64,000 nucleotides of DNA from Streptomyces sp. NBC_01549 (GCF_026339955.1 NZ_JAPEPW010000001.1:2382501-2446500); one strand, 5' to 3'. Positions 36,201 to 44,813 are shown, numbered from the stretch's first letter. A program made the numbers and translations. Notes: generated from the sequence alone by a model not told the origin.

Positions 36201-36334
36201 GTCCCGCAAGCGGGGACCGCTCATTCCAACTGCCGACACCGTCCTTGGCCTCCTGACCCCGAACGCCGACATCTGCTCCAACCTGATGGTGCGAGACGAT
36301 GTTCCCGCAGGCCAGGCAGATACCCTCACCAGCT

Positions 36335-36351
36335 GTACGCCGATGGCGAAC
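36335..36351 (-). promoter_or_regulatory. ClgR-type binding box
   Basis: The motif GTACGC-N5-GCGAAC (GTTCGC-N5-GCGTAC on the clpC strand) differs by one base from the ClgR consensus GTTCGC-N5-GCGAAC. ClgR activates clp and lon genes in Streptomyces. The site is ~200 bp upstream of the clpC start, further than usual, so an intermediate promoter may be involved. Confidence 0.55.
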
Positions 36352-36563
36352 GTGAGATGCCTGAGCCATGCGTGTCGCCCCTCCCACTAGGGATGTCTTA
36401 CCCGTACGCACTGACACTCCATGCCGCGCGCACCGGTTCCCTCCGCTATGGGCGAACACCCTTGCGCCACCGATCGCCCTCACGAGCCCCTTGTTCCGAT
36501 ACTCTGCGCACATAATGAAACACCCAGCGTAACTCTGGAGCCCTTCCGACGGTTGCTCCTGAC

Positions 36564-37280
36564 ATGCTTCCCACTGTCCCCCTCCCTCGCCGCCCGCTCC
36601 ACCCGAGCGACTCGGTGCGGCAGTGGTATGAGAACGAACTCGGCTGGGCGACAGTGCCCGGTTCACCGTTACGACTGGCCTCCGGCCTGCGCTTCGACGT
36701 CCTGGACATCCCTGCGGAGGCGGGCGTCAAGGCCCTGCGACACCTGGGTCCGGCCTCTCCGGTGGCACTGCACGGGAGCCGATCGGCACCGCGTGAGGAT
36801 CCGGCGGCCCGGCGCGAGGATCCGGCGGCCCGGCGCGAGGATCCGGCGGCTCGGCGGGGAAAGTGGCCGGCTCGGTGCGGGGCGCGGATGTGGCTGCTGG
36901 TGGCCGCGGGAAGCGCGGAGGAACTGCCGGGGCTGCTCGACTGGCTGGAGTGGGGCGCTCTCGCGCTCGATCTCACGGCGATCGGCGCGGGCGGGAGCAT
37001 CGAGGCTCCGCTGCCGCCGGGGGTGCCCGAGGGGCCACTCACCGCGGACGACGCCGGGGCCGGGGCGGATGGGCCCGGCGGGTCCGGTCCACAGGGGGCC
37101 GCCGTCTGGTTGCGGCCCCCCGAGCCGGGCTGCGAGGTGGAACCCTCGCTGCCGACTCTGTCGGCCGTGGGGGGCGATGGGGGCGCCCCCGATCTCGTAC
37201 GCGTCGTAGACACGGTGGCGACGCAATGCCACCGGGTCCGGCTTCGACGCGCGTGCGCCCAGCCGTCGGCCTACTCGTAG
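36564..37280 (+). CDS. SCO3374-family protein, unknown function
   Basis: Protein of 238 aa restricted, as far as I know, to Streptomyces and always near lsr2 and clpC. The N-terminal third (MLPTVPLPRRPLHPSDSVRQ, YENELGWATVPGSPLRLASG, LRFDVLDIPAEAG) resembles the start of bifunctional primase-polymerase-like domains, with no catalytic residues evident. A 7-residue repeat REDPAAR occurs three times (residues ~77-97). The C-terminal half has a conserved WLLVAAGSAEEL stretch. It converges with lsr2 26 bp away. A link to nucleoid functions is inferred only from position. Confidence 0.8.
   Translation: MLPTVPLPRRPLHPSDSVRQWYENELGWATVPGSPLRLASGLRFDVLDIPAEAGVKALRHLGPASPVALHGSRSAPREDPAARREDPAARREDPAARRGKWPARCGARMWLLVAAGSAEELPGLLDWLEWGALALDLTAIGAGGSIEAPLPPGVPEGPLTADDAGAGADGPGGSGPQGAAVWLRPPEPGCEVEPSLPTLSAVGGDGGAPDLVRVVDTVATQCHRVRLRRACAQPSAYS
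36792..36854 (+). repeat. 21-bp tandem repeat inside the SCO3374-family gene
   Basis: Three near-identical copies of CGCGAGGATCCGGCGGCCCGG (one or two substitutions) encode REDPAAR. Copy-number change would keep the frame. Confidence 0.85.
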
Positions 37281-37306
37281 ACCTCGGCTGGGCCATGGGC
37301 CTCGAC

Positions 37307-37642
37307 TCAGCCGTTGGCCTTCTCGTAGGCCTCGCGAATGGAAGCCGGAACGCGGCCACGGTCGTTGACCTCGTAACCGTTCTCCTTCGCCCACGCGCGG
37401 ATCTGTGCGGTGTCCTGGCTGCCGCCGGAAGCGACACGCGCCTTTCCACGCCCCCCCGAAGCGCGGCCTCCGGTACGACGACCACCCTTCACGTAGGCCT
37501 CGAGAAGGCCACGGAGCTTGTCCGCATTGGCGGTCGTGAGATCGATTTCGTACGTCTTGCCGTCCAGCGCGAACGTCACGGTCTCGTCCGCCTCGCCACC
37601 GTCGAGGTCGTCGACAAGAAGGACCTGAACCTTCTGTGCCAC
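37307..37642 (-). CDS. lsr2: Nucleoid-associated silencing protein Lsr2
   Basis: H-NS-like xenogeneic silencer of actinobacteria; binds AT-rich DNA in the minor groove and bridges it. It is 111 aa with an N-terminal oligomerisation domain (AQKVQVLLVDDLDGGEADET to ~60), a basic linker rich in Gly/Arg (GGRRTGGRASGGRGKAR), and a C-terminal DNA-binding domain with the AT-hook-like RGR in YEVNDRGRVPASI. GTG 37642 is chosen because AAAGGA stands just upstream; an ATG five codons earlier (37657) is possible. It silences horizontally acquired and biosynthetic clusters in Streptomyces. Confidence 0.95.
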   Translation of the reverse strand: MAQKVQVLLVDDLDGGEADETVTFALDGKTYEIDLTTANADKLRGLLEAYVKGGRRTGGRASGGRGKARVASGGSQDTAQIRAWAKENGYEVNDRGRVPASIREAYEKANG

Positions 37643-37710
37643 CGGATTTCCTTTCATCGATAACTTGAGGGTCGAGGACCTGCGGCGTCTGCCGCTGTTT
37701 CACGTCCCCT

Positions 37711-37739
37711 GTTATATGCAGTACTGCAGTACGTCGGAA
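37711..37739 (-). promoter_or_regulatory. lsr2 promoter with palindromic spacer
   Basis: On the minus strand: -35 TTCCGA (37739-37734), a 17-base spacer, -10 TATAAC (37716-37711). The spacer contains overlapping perfect palindromes GTACTGCAGTAC (37721-37732) and TGCAGTACTGCA (37717-37728), placed where a dimeric regulator would repress or activate. Confidence 0.6.
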
Positions 37740-37869
37740 AGCAAACCGCTTTTGCCGGAAAAACACAAACCCCTGGGTGAGACTCGGGATCCGCTGGAAG
37801 ACCGGAAACGTACGCGTTTCGGACATAGGGAACGCGGGCAAGGCGGTCGGACGGAATAGTCGCCGGCGA

Positions 37870-38415
37870 TCACAGATGCAGAAGCATCCGGCTGTTGCCC
37901 AAGGTGTTCGGTTTCACTCGTTCGAGACCGAGGAACTCCGCCACGCCCTCGTCATAGGAACGTAGCAGCTCGGCGTAGACATCCCTGTCGACGGGCGTCT
38001 CGCCGATCTCCACGAAGCCGTGCTTCGCGAAGAAGTCGACTTCGAAGGTCAGACAGAAAACCCGGCGAACGCCGAGCCAGCGGGCGGTCTGCAGCAACTT
38101 CTCCAGCAACTGATGACCGACGCCGACGCCCTTGACCACGGGGTTCACCGCGAGAGTGCGGACTTCCGCGAGGTCTTCCCACATGACGTGCAGCGCACCG
38201 CAGCCGACCACCTCGGCGTTGTCGTCGCGTTCCGCGACCCAGAACTCCTGGATGTCCTCGTAAAGCGTCACCGTCGCTTTGTCGAGCAGGATGCCACGGC
38301 GGACGTTCGCGTCGAGGAGGCGGCGCACGGCCGGGACATCACTGGTCCTGGCCCGCCGGACGGTGACGGCTTTCGCGGTGCCTTCGGGACGCGGTGCTGG
38401 ATGCTCTGCTGGCAT
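37870..38415 (-). CDS. Amino-acid N-acetyltransferase (ArgA-like GNAT)
   Basis: Probable N-acetylglutamate synthase of the short actinobacterial type (Mycobacterium ArgA, Rv2747), which starts arginine synthesis using acetyl-CoA. It is 181 aa, a single GNAT domain with motif VRTLAVNPVVKGVGVGHQLL (CoA-binding) and the ArgA-specific YEDIQEFWVAE and FFAKHGFVEI. The N-terminal ~17 residues are a disordered extension. It lies 9 bp downstream of the BlaI-like regulator, so probably co-transcribed. No other arg genes are near. Confidence 0.88.
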   Translation of the reverse strand: MPAEHPAPRPEGTAKAVTVRRARTSDVPAVRRLLDANVRRGILLDKATVTLYEDIQEFWVAERDDNAEVVGCGALHVMWEDLAEVRTLAVNPVVKGVGVGHQLLEKLLQTARWLGVRRVFCLTFEVDFFAKHGFVEIGETPVDRDVYAELLRSYDEGVAEFLGLERVKPNTLGNSRMLLHL

Positions 38416-38424
38416 GTCCGGACG

Positions 38425-39030
38425 CTATCGCCCGGTGCCGCCCGGGTCCGAGTCGGGGTTCTCACCCGACTCCTTACCCGGCGTCTCACCCGACGCCTCA
38501 TCAGGCTTCTCGTCAGGCCTCTCGACGGACTTCTCGAGGGGCTTCTCGAGGGGCTTCTCGAGGGGCTTCTCGAGGGGCTTCTCGAGGGGCTTCTCGACAC
38601 GCTTCTCGTCGGCGACGTCCGGGGTTACACGTGTTTCGCCGCCATCCGCGCCTTGTTCGGGGCCTTCTTCAGGCCCTTGCGCGATCCGTACGGCATCCCG
38701 CAGCGCGCGCCGCTGTTCCTCGCTCATCATGCCGAAGAAGGCGACGAGAGCGGCGGCGGGGTTGTCGCTCTGGGACCACGCGTCGTTCATCAGTGCGGCC
38801 GCGTAGGCGGCACGCGTGGAGACCGCCTCATATCGATAGGCCCGGCCTTCCGCCTCCCGGCGCACCCAGCCCTTCTGATGGAGATTGTCCAAAACGGTCA
38901 TCACCGTGGTGTACGCGATGGACCGCTCCTGTTGAAGGTCTTCCAGGACTTCTCGAACGGTCACCGGGCGGTTCCACTTCCACACCCGCGTCATGACCGC
39001 GTCTTCGAGTTCTCCCAATGGGCGAGGCAC
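38425..39030 (-). CDS. BlaI/MecI-family repressor with repetitive tail
   Basis: Protein of 201 aa. Residues ~1-75 are a Penicillinase_R winged helix (LGELEDAVMTRVWKWNRPVT, IAYTTVMTVLDNLHQKGWV). A dimerisation helix with FFGMMSEEQRRALRDAV follows. The last ~75 residues are low complexity, including repeated EKPL encoded by a 12-bp minisatellite. BlaI proteins usually pair with a BlaR1-type M56 metalloprotease; none is adjacent, so it may act on distant genes or be controlled otherwise. The cysteine-free sequence gives no hint of metal sensing. Confidence 0.9.
   Translation of the reverse strand: MPRPLGELEDAVMTRVWKWNRPVTVREVLEDLQQERSIAYTTVMTVLDNLHQKGWVRREAEGRAYRYEAVSTRAAYAAALMNDAWSQSDNPAAALVAFFGMMSEEQRRALRDAVRIAQGPEEGPEQGADGGETRVTPDVADEKRVEKPLEKPLEKPLEKPLEKPLEKSVERPDEKPDEASGETPGKESGENPDSDPGGTGR
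38530..38589. repeat. 12-bp minisatellite in the BlaI-like gene
   Basis: Five perfect tandem copies of CTTCTCGAGGGG, with degenerate copies on both sides, encode EKPL repeats. The unit contains an XhoI-like palindrome CTCGAG. Confidence 0.9.
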
Positions 39031-39060
39031 AGTTCAGAACAATAGTGGGAGATCGGCGAC

Positions 39061-39111
39061 AAAAAGGGCGTACGACTCGAAAAACGTATGAGAACGCATG
39101 AGTCGTACGCC
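39061..39111 (-). terminator. Intrinsic terminator after the small membrane protein gene
   Basis: A 12-bp perfect stem GGCGTACGACTC (39067-39078) and GAGTCGTACGCC (39100-39111) with a 21-base loop. Five T follow on the minus strand (39065-39061). It ends the transcript of the gene at 39156-39335 before the BlaI-like gene. Confidence 0.7.
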
Positions 39112-39155
39112 GATGAGCACCCCCGACCGGGACGCGGGCCGCGTCGGTCGGGAGG

Positions 39156-39335
39156 TCAGGCCTTGATGTCGGGGGAGGCCTGGCGGGCGCTCTCCGCGCG
39201 CGCGAGCGCGGCGTCGACGACCGCGTCCTCCTTCGACTTGTTGGCCCCGCCCTGGGTCTTCACGATCGTCACGATCAACCCGATGAAGAACACGGCCATC
39301 ACTACAGGGGGCACCAGCGCGGAGACGTAGTCCAT
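39156..39335 (-). CDS. Small single-pass membrane protein, 59 aa
   Basis: The short ORF MDYVSALVPPVVMAVFFIGL continues with IVTIVKTQGGANKSKEDAVV and ends ARQASPDIKA. One transmembrane helix (~8-27) precedes a charged cytosolic tail. Codon third positions are strongly G/C, and similar ~60-aa proteins occur at this place in Streptomyces genomes, from memory. The function is unknown. It lies 13 bp downstream of the gene ending at 39349. Confidence 0.75.
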   Translation of the reverse strand: MDYVSALVPPVVMAVFFIGLIVTIVKTQGGANKSKEDAVVDAALARAESARQASPDIKA

Positions 39336-39348
39336 GCCCCCAGAGTAG

Positions 39349-40002
39349 CTAGCCCGCGGCGAGCTGCTGCGGCGGGTTCGCCGGTGGCGGCGCCGGCTTT
39401 CGCTTCGGCGGGAAGACCTCGCCCGGGGTTGGGATCGGACGGTCCGGACGCGGGCTCCTGGCCGGGGACTGCGGCCGCGGCTCGGTGGCGGGACTGCCCG
39501 CGGGCTTCTTCGCGGGTTCCTCCGCGGCCGAGGTCCCGGCCAGGCCCCCGGGGAGAGCCGTCAGGCGGGTACGGGACGCCGGGACCGTGGGCGTGGGGCC
39601 GTGGCCCGCGGGGCGGGTACGGACGTCCTGCTCGGCGTGGGTGCGGCAGCGGTCCAGGAGGGCGGCGGCAGTGGGGTTGCCGCGCAGCGCCCGCAGCGCG
39701 GCGAGGTCGTCGGGGTTGGGACGGTAGCCCGAGCCGAGGGCCTCCTCCAGGAGGACGAGGTAGCCGGCGGCGGTACCGGGCAGGGCGGCCCGGTAGCGGG
39801 CGAGGTCGGCCAGCAGGAAGGCCCTGAGCCTGGCTCCCTCGCGGGTCGCCTCGTCGACGGACTCGGCGAGACGGAGGCAGTCCTGGACGTCTTCGGCCGA
39901 GGCGGGGGTGGGGTGGAGGGCGAGGGCGAGAGCGCGACGGAGCACAAGCAGCTCCTGCGCTCCGAACGCCATGCCGCCGCGGGATCCGTAGGGCGTGGGC
40001 AT
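39349..40002 (-). CDS. Streptomyces conserved hypothetical protein, Pro-rich tail
   Basis: Protein of 217 aa that I do not recognise functionally. Residues ~10-130 are predicted helical (LLVLRRALALALHPTPAS, EDVQDCLRLAESVDEATREG, LRAFLLADLARYRAALPGTA). The C-terminal ~85 residues are Pro/Ala/Arg/Lys rich and likely disordered. ATG 40002 is preferred; the frame is open upstream but reads through repeat-like DNA. No cysteine or membrane segment is evident. It is probably co-transcribed with the 59-aa protein. Confidence 0.75.
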   Translation of the reverse strand: MPTPYGSRGGMAFGAQELLVLRRALALALHPTPASAEDVQDCLRLAESVDEATREGARLRAFLLADLARYRAALPGTAAGYLVLLEEALGSGYRPNPDDLAALRALRGNPTAAALLDRCRTHAEQDVRTRPAGHGPTPTVPASRTRLTALPGGLAGTSAAEEPAKKPAGSPATEPRPQSPARSPRPDRPIPTPGEVFPPKRKPAPPPANPPQQLAAG

Positions 40003-40119
40003 GCGGCGACGATACGCGCTAATCAGACAAAATCCGCATAGCGCCTGCGCGTGTCCCTCCGGGGGTCGGCGGGTGGTCGACCGCGGGCCGGTGGACCACC
40101 CGCCGACCCCCGACGGAGC

Positions 40120-40212
40120 TCCGCCCCGAACCCCGATCCACCCGATCCACCCGATCCCTTCGCCTGCGGGGCGGTGGGGTTGCTCAGGCAGTTCCCCGCG
40201 TCCCTGGCGGGG
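40120..40212. repeat. Degenerate intergenic repeat, copy 5
   Basis: GGAGCTCCGCCCCGAACCCC, then TTCGCCTGCGGGGCGGTGGGG, CTCAGGCAGTTCCCCGCGTC and CCTGGCGGGG. It follows the module order of the elements at 2461 and 7201 but is diverged. It lies just beyond the coaX stop and includes two short direct repeats of ATCCACCCG. Confidence 0.55.
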
Positions 40213-40214
40213 GG

Positions 40215-41012
40215 TCAGGTACGGGACACGTTGCGTTCGTAGACCAGGCGCAGCCCGATCAGCGTGAGCCACGGCTCGTGTTCGTCGATGACGGAGGACT
40301 CGCCGAGAACCATCGGAGCCAGGCCACCCGTGGCGATGACGGTGACGTCGTCGGGATCCTCGGTGAGCTCGCGGACCATCCGGTTGACGACCCCGTCCAC
40401 CTGGCCCGCGAACCCGTAGATGATGCCGGACTGCATCGCCTCGACGGTGTTCTTGCCGATGACCGCCCGCGGCCGGGCCAGCTCGATCTTGCGCAGCTGT
40501 GCCCCCCGCACCCCGAGCGCCTCGACGGAGATCTCGATGCCGGGCGCGATGACACCGCCCGTGTACTCCCCGCGCGCGGAGACCGCGTCGAAGGTGGTCG
40601 CCGTACCGAAGTCGACGACGATGGCCGGTCCCCCGTAGAGCTCGACGGCCGCCACCGCGTTGATGATGCGGTCGGCGCCCACCTCCTTGGGGTTGTCCAT
40701 CAGGATCGGTACGCCGGTCTTGATGCCGGGTTCCACCAGCACAGCGGGGACATCGCCGTAGTAGCGGCGGGTCACCTCGCGCAGCTCGTGCAGGACGGAC
40801 GGGACTGTCGAGCAGATCGCGATGCCGTCGATGCCGTCGCCCAGTTCCTCGCCGAGCAGCGGATGCATGCCCATCAGGCCCTGGAGGAGCACGGCGAGCT
40901 CGTCGGCCGTGCGGCGGGCGTCCGTGGAGATGCGCCAGTGCTCGACGATCTCCTCGCCGTCGAAGAGACCGAGGACGGTGTGCGTGTTGCCGACATCGAT
41001 GGTGAGCAGCAT
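40215..41012 (-). CDS. coaX: Type III pantothenate kinase
   Basis: First step of CoA synthesis from pantothenate (ATP-dependent phosphorylation). It is 265 aa, within the ASKHA fold: phosphate-binding DVGNTHTVLGLFDG at the N-terminus, catalytic Asp in GADRIINAVAA, the second phosphate loop VVDFGTATTFDAV, and the GGVIAPGIEISVEAL segment. It lies 5 bp after nadC and in line with panC, which makes the substrate. Streptomyces usually also encode a type I CoaA elsewhere. Confidence 0.94.
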   Translation of the reverse strand: MLLTIDVGNTHTVLGLFDGEEIVEHWRISTDARRTADELAVLLQGLMGMHPLLGEELGDGIDGIAICSTVPSVLHELREVTRRYYGDVPAVLVEPGIKTGVPILMDNPKEVGADRIINAVAAVELYGGPAIVVDFGTATTFDAVSARGEYTGGVIAPGIEISVEALGVRGAQLRKIELARPRAVIGKNTVEAMQSGIIYGFAGQVDGVVNRMVRELTEDPDDVTVIATGGLAPMVLGESSVIDEHEPWLTLIGLRLVYERNVSRT

Positions 41013-41017
41013 GAGTC

Positions 41018-42028
41018 CTACTCCGCCTCGTCCGTCGAGGTCCGGTCCGTCGACGCCTCGCGCAGGTCCAGGCCGATGTCCAGGATCGGCGAGGAGTGGG
41101 TCAGCGCGCCCACTGCAAGGAAGTCGACGCCGGTCTTCGCGTACACCCCGGCGCCCGCGAGGGTGAGCCGCCCCGAGGCCTCGAGAAGGGCCCGGCCCTC
41201 CACGATGGCCACCGCCTCCTCGCACTCGACGGGCGTGAAGTTGTCGAGAAGGATCAAGTCGGCCCCCGCGTCCACGACCTCGCGCAGCTGGTGCAGCGTG
41301 TCGACCTCGACCTCGATCGGCACCTCCGGGAAGGCCTCGCGGACGGCCTCGAAGGCCTGGGCGACGCCTCCGGCGGCGACCACGTGGTTGTCCTTGACCA
41401 GTGCCGCGTCCGACAACGACATGCGGTGGTTGACGCCGCCGCCCATGCGCACGGCGAACTTCTCCAGGGCGCGCAGGCCCGGCGTCGTCTTGCGGGTGTC
41501 GCGCACGCGGGTGTCCGTGCCCTCCAGGGCGTCCGCCCACGCGCGCGTGGTGGTCGCGATGCCGGAAAGCCGGCACAGCAGGTTCAGCGCGCTGCGCTCG
41601 GCGGTGAGGAGGTCGCGGGTACGGGTGGTGACGCTGAGGAGCTTCTGGCCCGCCTCGACCCGGTCGCCGTCCTCGACGTGCCGCTCCACCTCGAACTCGT
41701 CGGTGCAGACCACGGAGATGACCGCCTCGGCCACCCGCAGGCCCGCGACGACTCCCGCGTCACGGGCCACGAAGTCGGCGGTGGAGACGGCGTCCTCGGG
41801 GATGGTCGCGACGGTCGTCACGTCCACGCCGTGGTCGAGGTCCTCCTGGATGGCGACGTTCGCGATGTCCTCGACCTCCAGGGGGTCGAGCCCGGCGTCG
41901 GCGAGGAGCTGGGCGAGCGCGGGGTCGAGGCCGCACTCCATGTACGCGTCGTCGTCCGCTTCGGCGCCGCAGCCGCAGCCGTCGCCGCAGCCGCCGCTCT
42001 GGACGAGGGGAAGGTCGGGGGTGCTCAC
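41018..42028 (-). CDS. nadC: Nicotinate-nucleotide diphosphorylase (carboxylating)
   Basis: Makes nicotinate mononucleotide from quinolinate and PRPP. It is 336 aa; core ~45-320 with EDLDHGVDVTTVATIPEDAV, the active-site RDTRKTTPGLRALEK and VNHRMSLSDAALVKDNH. It carries an N-terminal extension with GGCGDGCGCGAEADDDAYME, rich in Cys and acidic residues, a possible metal site outside the usual catalytic fold. The start is GTG 42028 (AGGAG 11 bases upstream) or GTG 42037. It lies 5 bp downstream of nadB in one operon. Confidence 0.95.
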   Translation of the reverse strand: MSTPDLPLVQSGGCGDGCGCGAEADDDAYMECGLDPALAQLLADAGLDPLEVEDIANVAIQEDLDHGVDVTTVATIPEDAVSTADFVARDAGVVAGLRVAEAVISVVCTDEFEVERHVEDGDRVEAGQKLLSVTTRTRDLLTAERSALNLLCRLSGIATTTRAWADALEGTDTRVRDTRKTTPGLRALEKFAVRMGGGVNHRMSLSDAALVKDNHVVAAGGVAQAFEAVREAFPEVPIEVEVDTLHQLREVVDAGADLILLDNFTPVECEEAVAIVEGRALLEASGRLTLAGAGVYAKTGVDFLAVGALTHSSPILDIGLDLREASTDRTSTDEAE

Positions 42029-42033
42029 TGCTG

Positions 42034-43824
42034 TCACTGCTCCTGAAGGCGCTGGGGCACGGGGGTCCCCCCGGGTCGGGGGGAGCCGGGGGTTTCCGGG
42101 AGGGTCGGGGGGAAGTCTGCGGTGTCCGTGGTGTGTACGGTCAACGTGCGGTCCGGATTCAGCCGTACGACGATGTGGCGGCGCCAGTCTGCGTCGTCGC
42201 GGTCGGCGTGGTCCTCGCGCCAGTGGCAGCCACGAGTCTCCTCGCGCAGGCGCGCGGCCGCGACCAGGACCCGGGCCACGCACAGGAGGTTGGTGGCCTC
42301 CCAGGTGTCGACTCCGGGCTCGGAGGTCTTGCCGTTCTCGTCGAGGGCGTCACGGGCGTCGGCGTGGAGCTGCTGGAGCCGGCCGGTGGCGGTCTCGAGG
42401 GATTCGACGGAGCGCAGCACACCGGCTCCCTCCGTCATGATCCGCTGGATCGCGAACCGGGCCTCGGGGGCGAGCAGAGGGTGCGCGGGCTTCTCGGGGT
42501 GCGGGACCGGGACGGGCACACGCGCGTGGAGGCCGTCTTCCGAGCGGCTGCGCGCGATGTCGGCGGCGATGCGCTCGGCGTAGACGAGGCCTTCCAGGAG
42601 GGAGTTGGAGGCGAGCCGGTTGGCGCCGTGGACGCCGGTGCAGGCGACTTCGCCGCATGCGTAGAGGCCGGGCACCGTGGTGCGGCCGCGGGCGTCCGTA
42701 CGGACGCCTCCGGAGGCGTAGTGGGCGGCCGGGGCGACCGGGACGGGCTCGGTGACCGGGTCGATGCCGTGGGCACGGCAGGCGGCGAGGATGGTCGGGA
42801 AGCGGTGCTCCCACATGTCGGCGCCGAAGTGCCGGGCGTCGAGGTACATGTGCTCGGCGTCCTGTTCCTGCATGCGCCGCATGATGCCCTTGGCGACGAT
42901 GTCCCGGGGCGCCAGTTCGGCCAGCTCGTGCTGGCCGACCATGAAGCGCACGCCGTCCGCGTCGACCAGGTGGGCGCCCTCGCCGCGTACCGCCTCCGAC
43001 ACCAGCGGCTGCTGGCCCTCGGCATCCGGGCCGAGGAACAGCACGGTCGGGTGGAACTGGACGAATTCGAGGTCGCTGACCTCGGCGCCGGCGCGCAGGG
43101 CGAGTGCCACCCCGTCGCCGGTGGAGACCGACGGGTTGGTGGTCGCGGAGAAGACCTGGCCCATGCCGCCGGTGGCGAGGACCACGGCGGGGGCGTGGAC
43201 GGCCCCCACGCCGTCGTGCTGGCCCTCTCCCATGACGTGGAGGGTCACACCCGCGGTGCGGCCGTCGGAGTCCGTGAGGAGGTCCAGGACGAGCGCGTTC
43301 TCGACCGTGCGCAGGCCACGCGCGCGTACCGCCTCGACGAGTGCCCGGGAGATCTCGGCGCCGGTCGCGTCGCCGCCGGCGTGCGCGATGCGACGGCGGT
43401 GGTGACCGCCCTCGCGGGTGAGTGCCAGCTCGCCTTCGGTGGACTCGTCGAAGTGGGCGCCGGTCTCGATCAGGCGGCGTACGGCGTCGGGGCCCTCGGT
43501 GACGAGGATGCGTACGGCGTCCTCGTCACACAGGCCCGCGCCCGCCACCAGGGTGTCGTCGAGGTGCTGCTCGGGGGTGTCGCCGTCGCCGAGGGCCGCG
43601 GCGATGCCGCCCTGTGCCCAGCGCGTGGAGCCGTCGTCGAGGCGGGCCTTGGTGACGACGACGGTCTTCAGGCCCGCCGCCTCGCAGCGCAGCGCCGCGG
43701 TGAGGCCCGCGACGCCGGAGCCGACGACCACCACGTCCGCGGTGAGCGCCCAGCCGGGGGCGGGCGCGTGCAGTCGTATGCCGGTTTCCGTGGGTGTACC
43801 TGTACCTGTGCCTGTGCCGGTCAC
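42034..43824 (-). CDS. nadB: L-aspartate oxidase
   Basis: FAD enzyme oxidising L-aspartate to iminoaspartate, first step of de novo NAD synthesis. It is 596 aa: FAD-binding [20 protein letters not shown], substrate loop [20 protein letters not shown], active-site [20 protein letters not shown] and the C-terminal helical bundle. The N-terminus reads TGTGTGTGT, encoded by a 6-bp repeat near 43800. GTG 43824 overlaps the panC stop by 4 bp. NadA, which uses the iminoaspartate, is not in this window. Confidence 0.95.
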   Translation of the reverse strand: MTGTGTGTGTPTETGIRLHAPAPGWALTADVVVVGSGVAGLTAALRCEAAGLKTVVVTKARLDDGSTRWAQGGIAAALGDGDTPEQHLDDTLVAGAGLCDEDAVRILVTEGPDAVRRLIETGAHFDESTEGELALTREGGHHRRRIAHAGGDATGAEISRALVEAVRARGLRTVENALVLDLLTDSDGRTAGVTLHVMGEGQHDGVGAVHAPAVVLATGGMGQVFSATTNPSVSTGDGVALALRAGAEVSDLEFVQFHPTVLFLGPDAEGQQPLVSEAVRGEGAHLVDADGVRFMVGQHELAELAPRDIVAKGIMRRMQEQDAEHMYLDARHFGADMWEHRFPTILAACRAHGIDPVTEPVPVAPAAHYASGGVRTDARGRTTVPGLYACGEVACTGVHGANRLASNSLLEGLVYAERIAADIARSRSEDGLHARVPVPVPHPEKPAHPLLAPEARFAIQRIMTEGAGVLRSVESLETATGRLQQLHADARDALDENGKTSEPGVDTWEATNLLCVARVLVAAARLREETRGCHWREDHADRDDADWRRHIVVRLNPDRTLTVHTTDTADFPPTLPETPGSPRPGGTPVPQRLQEQ

Positions 43825-44813
43825 GAGGCGGCTCCGAAGGTGAGGGGGAGGTTGTCGATCAGGCGGGTCGTCCCGACCCGGGCGGCGACGGCGAGGACCG
43901 CCTCGCCGGTGAAGTCGTCCTCGATCTCGGTGAAGTCGGACGGGTCGACCAGCGCCAGATAGTCCAGGGCCAGTGGCGGCTGGAGGCGGGCGGCCTCGTC
44001 CAGGACGAGGCGGGCGGCGGCGCGGACGGCGAAGGGGCCGCCGGGTACGGCCTTGGCGACGGCGTGCGCGTCGGCGGCGGCGCGGGATTCGCCGATCGCG
44101 CTGAGCGCCTCGGCACGCGCGCGTGTGGCGGGCACTTCGCGGGCCCGGGCGCGCAGGGCCTCCTGGGCGGCGTGCCGGTCGCGGCCCGCGAAGAGGGCCT
44201 GGGAGAGGGCGAGCGCGGTGCGCCGCTCCTCGGGCGAGAGGTAGCGGTTGCGGCTGGAGAGGGCGAGCCCGTCCTCCTCGCGCACGGTGGACACGCCGAC
44301 GATCTCCACGCCGAAGTTCAGGTCGCGCACCATCCGTCGGATCAGGGCGAGCTGCTGGGCGTCCTTCTGCCCGAAGAGCGCCGCGTCGGGCCGGGTGAGA
44401 TGCAGCAGCTTGGCGACGACGGTGAGCATGCCGTCGAAGTGGCCCGGGCGCACGGCGCCCTCCAGGCGCGCACCCATGGGGCCCGCGGAGAGGCGGACCT
44501 GGGGCTCGCCGCCGGGGTAGACCTCGTCCACGGAGGGGGCGAACACGGCGTCCGCGCCCGCCTCCTCGGCGATCTTGAGGTCGGCGTCGAGGGTGCGCGG
44601 GTAGCGGTCGAGGTCCTCGCCCGCGCCGAACTGGAGCGGGTTCACGAAGACCGTGACGACGACTTCGCCCTCGGGTCCGGCGATCTCGCGGGCGGCGCGG
44701 ATCAGCGTGGCGTGGCCCTCGTGCAGGGCGCCCATGGTCATCACGACGGCCCTGCGGCCGCGGCGTACACGCGCGTGCAGCTCGTCGGCGGTGCGCAGCA
44801 GGGTGGTGGTCAT
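43821..44813 (-). CDS. panC: Pantothenate synthetase
   Basis: Condenses pantoate with beta-alanine using ATP. It is 330 aa: HxGH-type motif [46 protein letters not shown], the KDAQQ segment and KMSKS-like [19 protein letters not shown]. The start ATG overlaps the TGA of the DUF2520 gene (44810-44813), and the stop overlaps the nadB start. It is longer than E. coli PanC (283 aa) by an Ala-rich C-terminal stretch. panB and panD are not visible here. Confidence 0.95.
   Translation of the reverse strand: MTTTLLRTADELHARVRRGRRAVVMTMGALHEGHATLIRAAREIAGPEGEVVVTVFVNPLQFGAGEDLDRYPRTLDADLKIAEEAGADAVFAPSVDEVYPGGEPQVRLSAGPMGARLEGAVRPGHFDGMLTVVAKLLHLTRPDAALFGQKDAQQLALIRRMVRDLNFGVEIVGVSTVREEDGLALSSRNRYLSPEERRTALALSQALFAGRDRHAAQEALRARAREVPATRARAEALSAIGESRAAADAHAVAKAVPGGPFAVRAAARLVLDEAARLQPPLALDYLALVDPSDFTEIEDDFTGEAVLAVAARVGTTRLIDNLPLTFGAAS

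Larger units (their letters stand above)
36134..36563. other. 430-bp divergent intergenic region clpC/SCO3374 family
   Basis: It holds the clpC leader and candidate -10 (36195), the ClgR-type box (36335-36351) and the promoter region of the downstream gene (TACTCT near 36500). Third-position GC of every ORF across it is lower than in neighbouring genes, so I see no gene here. Confidence 0.6.

Noticed and set aside
36136..36666. 176-codon minus-strand ORF in the clpC/SCO3374 intergenic region, with a CLAC motif
   Set aside because: Third-position GC is low compared with neighbours, it overlaps the start of the SCO3374-family gene, and it would cover the clpC promoter and ClgR box. A shorter product cannot be fully excluded.
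38530..38589. CRISPR-like short repeat array
   Set aside because: The 12-bp units are directly tandem without spacers and lie in a coding frame; no cas genes are present.
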